64,000 nt of DNA from positions 11,251,694 through 11,315,693 of the forward strand of contig NC_079369.1 of assembly GCF_021018895.1 (NCBI RefSeq), read 5' to 3'. The notes beneath the pieces were generated by a model, which saw nothing but the letters and a program-made list of their open reading frames with translations, was not told the DNA's origin and did no database searches. The DNA is from Seriola aureovittata (taxonomy: Eukaryota; Chordata; Actinopteri; Carangiformes; Carangidae). Both the position numbers and the translations under genes were made by a program. Positions 63,707-64,000 of this stretch are shown piece after piece (position 1 is the stretch's first letter; the number at the start of each line of letters is the position of its first letter).

Positions 63707-64000
63707 GTATATGTAAAGTGACAGCCTCCAACTGGTTCGTTCACTCAGGAGTACAAATTATACAGAGTTATATATCTGCAACATGTGACTAAAGGATAAA
63801 ACTGGCTTTACGCAATATCCTGTTAAAGGAATAGTTTGACATTTTGGGAAAACAACTTTCCCATGTTTTCTCTTTTTTTGCAACAAGGAAGTGACGCTGT
63901 GCGGCTCACTAATGTGTTTTTAATAGTTTTTGGACAACAATGAAGCTCTACGACACAGAGTAATATGATATATCAGCCTTAAGATACACAGACAACATTT
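63707..64000. repeat. DNTTIP2 intron with probable dispersed repeat to the window edge
   Basis: From about 63822, taaaggaatagtttgacat with ttttgggaaaacaac is the start of a very common percomorph repeat. The following tggacaacaatgaagctctac phrase is also repeat-like. The element is cut by the window end. Confidence 0.5.

Overview
The window looks like nuclear DNA of a ray-finned fish, most likely a percomorph teleost. It holds spliced genes with GT-AG introns, abundant CA/TG, TA and AAT microsatellites, Tc1/mariner remnants, L2/CR1-like LINE scraps, and several AT-rich dispersed repeats that I recognise from percomorph genomes. No prokaryotic features are present. All gene names rest on reading the translations against remembered family sequences; no database was searched.

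Layout. 1-5.7 kb is intergenic and repeat-rich, with a LINE reverse-transcriptase remnant near 0.24-0.55 kb. 5.96-7.66 kb (minus) is POLE4, complete in four coding exons, with a CCAAT-type promoter just upstream. 8.1-9.0 kb is a long dispersed repeat. 9.61-14.21 kb (plus) is a NIM1-type AMPK-related kinase; I could join five phase-consistent coding exons including a 22-nt first exon. 15.2-16.5 kb (minus) holds two exon-like stretches of an unrecognised, possibly dead gene. 16.5-17.4 kb is a dead Tc1 transposon, and 18.75-19.29 kb is a foldback element. 20.36-22.59 kb (minus) is a CC chemokine resembling CCL25. 24.4-25.3 kb is a cluster of transposon fragments and microsatellites. 25.76-31.55 kb (plus) is GCLM, complete in seven exons. 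34.1-59.4 kb is one enormous tandem array. 60.25 kb to past 63.70 kb (plus) is the 5' part of DNTTIP2, whose later exons, with the conserved C-terminal domain, lie beyond the window.

How the parts relate. The genes are ordinary, unrelated vertebrate genes: replication (POLE4), signalling (NIM1-type kinase), chemoattraction (CCL25-like), glutathione synthesis (GCLM) and nucleolar ribosome assembly (DNTTIP2). GCLM next to DNTTIP2 is also the mammalian order as I remember it. Here the interval between them is swollen by the array.

The outstanding object is that array, about 25 kb in a single orientation. It is built almost entirely from three short words that each begin with ATG, of 11, 10 and 15 bp. 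They combine into 25-bp and 36-bp units and then into higher-order duplications of 1.58 kb and 2.8 kb. Its edges keep older, diverged units carrying a 16-bp perfect palindrome that the homogenised core has lost. The second point of note is the kinase, whose T-loop threonine position (the LKB1 site in this family) reads Asn and whose C-terminus is a CaaX-type CVVL.
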